This document shows positions 61,387 through 64,000 of a DNA stretch of 64,000 nucleotides, in pieces. The notes beneath the pieces were generated by a model. That model made no database searches, was not told where the DNA came from, and saw only the letters and a program-made list of their open reading frames with translations. Every line of letters starts with the position of its first letter. Within the stretch, counting starts at the first letter, position 1. The position numbers and the translations under genes are program-made. The DNA lies in NCBI GenBank assembly GCA_037954665.1, contig JBBMOL010000023.1, positions 1,054,001 to 1,118,000 of the forward strand, written 5' to 3'. The stretch comes from Laguncularia racemosa. Its lineage: Eukaryota; Streptophyta; Magnoliopsida; Myrtales; Combretaceae.

Positions 61387-64000
61387 TTAATTAATCATGC
61401 GTTTGATTATCCAATGTTTGCCATTGTTGTGTCGATGTAGGTACTTTCTTCTATTATGGCCTTCGTATCGGCAAAGTCTACATGTAATTTTATCTAAACA
61501 CTCCTTAATGTCCATCTCTATGTAGTATCTTTCCCCCTTGATTTTTCCTTTTTTCTGTGCAAGCTTTGCCTTGGACAAAATAACAAAAATTGTATCGATT
61601 CCCAATTGAGCTCATCGCCTATGGGTAAGAAGTGGGTTCTATATGTGAGTTCTTGGTGCATCCACTTATATTAATTTAGTATAGATGCTAAAATATTGAG
61701 TATGATTGAAGCAACTACTATATAGATGTGGGAGCATGGGATTTGATATATTTGCCACTTTTAGTAAGTGCATGTGCTGTAAGCAAAGTCAACAGTGTGC
61801 GTCCAACCCCCTCCCCTCAACCCACTCACTACACAATGACTACCGTTGAGCACTTCAAAAATTCTCTCTTACTTGCTACGGTTGATGACCATGTGGTTGC
61901 TAACTCGTGAAATCTATCTATCTATCTTTTCGATGACATATTTGATGAAGATTCTATCCTTCACCATATTCTTAAGCGCCTTTGAATGCTTGTTAATGAA
62001 GTAAGCCACACAATTGTAAGAAGTCTTCTTCACCAAAGCACCCACAGGTAACCCCCGAGCTCCTTTCAAGACGAGATCGTAACTTTCAATAATATTGGAG
62101 GTCATATACCTAAACCGATAGCAATCGTCGTGAGCTAGCATCCACATCTCTACTAACACGTCATTGAACCATGTCAAGGCATCAGGCTAAATAGTCTTGA
62201 CCTGATCCATCAAACAGTTCGATTTCTGAGCTTGTGCCTACAACTCGATGTAGGTGACCAACTTCTTACATTGCATATTTTTGTGTACCTTGTTGAAGTT
62301 GCTTGCAATATGTTGTATAAAAAACTGCCACATTGCGAATGGAAGGCACCATCCATTGGCTCAAGCTTCAACTATCGACTTAATGCTAGGGTATCTATCC
62401 GATATGAGACAAATGGTTTTATAACCTACACAGTCACCAACTACATGTTCCTTCAATTTACTAAAAAAGTAGCCCAATCTTTTAGCTGACTCATTATTTA
62501 CGAGAGTGAATGCTAACAAAAGTATATGGTTGTTGTCATCAACGCTACAAGCAATCAGCCACTTCCGCATATACTTCATATATAGAAAAGTTTCATCAAT
62601 GGTAATAATAAGTCTAAGCAATCTCCACGCTATAATGCATGGCCTGAACACCTAGAAAACCTACTTAAGAGTGGACACCCTGGGGGTATTCGATCTTCTC
62701 CACCCCTAATCAACTCATATTCCAAGATTGGTATTTTTTTATCGCATTTAGAAGCTTATAGAGTTCATTATAAGACATCTCTCAATTCTTGTACACATGC
62801 TTAATAGCTCCATTTCTTACCCTCGCAAACTCGTCTTCTGCCTATCCTGTAACAAAATTCCTGTTTTGCAACAAAGGCAAGCTCCACAACTTTCATATTA
62901 GAATTGTCTATGACAAAATTTACAAACTGGCTTGTAAGAAGATTGCAATCCAACTGTAGGTAATCCTGACTTATCATTGGGTTTATGAATGTGTATAGAC
63001 CTTAAATCTGGTAACTATGAATTGCCTATCTAGCTTCTTCTTTCGAGCCCTAAACCTCTACTTACAACTGTCTTTTCTTTTCGAATAATAATAAATAGAC
63101 TAAAGCAACGTATTAGATTCTACAACAATGAAGTTACAATGGTTTTTCACATGATAAGACTTAATTACTTGAACCACATCTGCCTTTATCTTGAATCTTA
63201 TGCCCTTATAGAACTTATCACTATTGCTCGAACCACTGTACATTGCATTTTGCTTCTGCTTGAAATAGATGTAACTGTCATCATCGCCAACATTGTAGTA
63301 GAGAACAAGATCTCTAGTTGCCATACTAGGTGGTTCATCCTACCCTAACTAATATATGGCTTGTATAGAGTACCTAGGTATGATTGGAGGATCCTCTTCA
63401 ACTATATCATCCCCTTCGTTTTCACTCTCCTCATCTTCCTCCTCAAAGCTTATAATCAATACTTTCCTCTTCAATACCCATTCTCACATCGGTGTCCATT
63501 GAAGTTTTCACTCCCAAACACACCATATAGGGATCATGTGTGTCTAGTCATTGTAACACCAGGATAACTGCTTTGTCTACTTCATCTTCATCATTCAATG
63601 ATGCCTCTCCATAAGGGCTGGAGCATATACTTCAAATGTTAACAGCTCAGGAGACATTTCTTTCATGTTAGATAAGGAATGCGAGTGCCTACTTTCTTGG
63701 AATATCAACCATTCGGAGAGACTCCCCAAATCTTCAGAAATTGCCATGATCTCCAAAGGATTCAATCGTTTTAATCAAATTTTCAACATCATCATCATTT
63801 CTAATTACCATCAAGGCATAAGGTGTACTACCCCCATGGCAAATAGATCTCAACCCCTACTTCGATTGGATTAACTCCAATACTCCAGCATATTTTATAC
63901 AAGAATTTGGTGTAATTTACATTCTTCTTCATTTTCAACTCTTGACCAAATCCCTATCATTTTCTGGCTTGCAGTTACCACCCATAATATTTTCAAATGC
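61387..64000 (-). pseudogene. MuDR-type MULE transposase remnant, running off the window
   Basis: Read right to left, the order is that of MuDR transposases. At 63620-63990 a frame with NDDDVENLIK resembles the N-terminal region. At 63100-63324 comes FRI/FK-KADVVQVIKSYHVKN and HCNFIVVESN, the lead-in to the zinc-binding domain. Around 62840-63010 a frame has NPMISQDYLQLD and NLLTSQFVNFV. The catalytic domain at 62361-62651 has LIITIDETFLYMKY, WLIACSVDDNNHILLLAF and CLISDRYPSIKS. At 61914-62177 are TSNIIESYDLVLKGARGLP and KTSYNCVAYF, and at 61387-61605 the C-terminal zinc finger CRLCRYEGHNRRKY, where the last cysteine is tyrosine. In-frame stops and frameshifts separate the parts. The order is complete, unlike the copy at 37300-38990. 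Terminal repeats were not identified. Confidence 0.88.

Overview
This window looks like nuclear chromosome sequence from a flowering plant, most likely a eudicot. It is strongly AT-rich, has intron-containing genes with GT-AG borders, and is dominated by plant-type transposable elements (Ty1/copia, Ty3/gypsy, TRIM, hAT, MULE, and plant mobile domain (PMD) genes). I cannot name the species from the sequence alone. Three ordinary protein-coding genes are supported. They are a PLAC8/DUF614-family cysteine-rich membrane protein (+ strand, CDS 4206-8090 in three exons, with a likely leader intron upstream), a PHYTOCHROME KINASE SUBSTRATE (PKS) protein (+ strand, single exon, 15065-16393), and a HINT1-type histidine-triad nucleotide-binding protein (- strand, five exons, 48517 down to 45826). 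Both spliced genes rebuild by hand into uninterrupted proteins (193 and 129 residues) with all family motifs.

Layout: 1-710 holds a decayed PMD (MAIN-like) fragment. 1.9-8.7 kb is the PLAC8 gene. 9257-14022 is a complete but inactivated copia element on the - strand, with 226-227 bp LTRs, a 5-bp target duplication, an initiator-tRNA-Met-type primer-binding site and unusual TA...CA LTR ends. 14.9-17.4 kb is the PKS gene with a TATA box. 17.4-21.6 kb is AT-rich intergenic DNA. 21.67-24.05 kb is a tandem satellite with a 146-bp monomer that alternates between two subtypes (292-bp dimer). 24.05-24.56 kb is a second PMD relic. 25.8-32.5 kb is a nest of - strand LTR elements: a gypsy gag-protease relic and one of its LTRs, and a non-autonomous element whose left LTR carries a solo LTR with its own CACCA duplication.

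33757-34732 is a non-autonomous hAT-type element containing a 38-bp minisatellite. 35997-43458 is the most interesting object: a MULE with about 170-bp terminal inverted repeats and a 9/10-matching target duplication, containing on one strand a decayed MuDR transposase and a decayed PMD gene, itself interrupted by a TRIM retrotransposon (38998-40308). 45.3-48.6 kb is the HINT1 gene. 50.2-53.6 kb holds a degenerate AAGCTT/GAGCTC-rich repeat and an LTR-like segment. 56657-57696 is a TIR element with TAA flanks and a GC-rich core. From 61387 to the right edge lies a second MULE transposase relic on the - strand, cut by the window.

The three genes do not form a pathway. PKS acts in phytochrome and phototropin signalling at the plasma membrane, HINT1 is a nucleotide hydrolase, and the PLAC8 protein is a membrane protein of poorly defined role. 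The genes are islands in transposon-filled DNA. The main information in the window is the nesting order of the elements and the repeated presence of PMD and MULE sequences (four loci in 64 kb).
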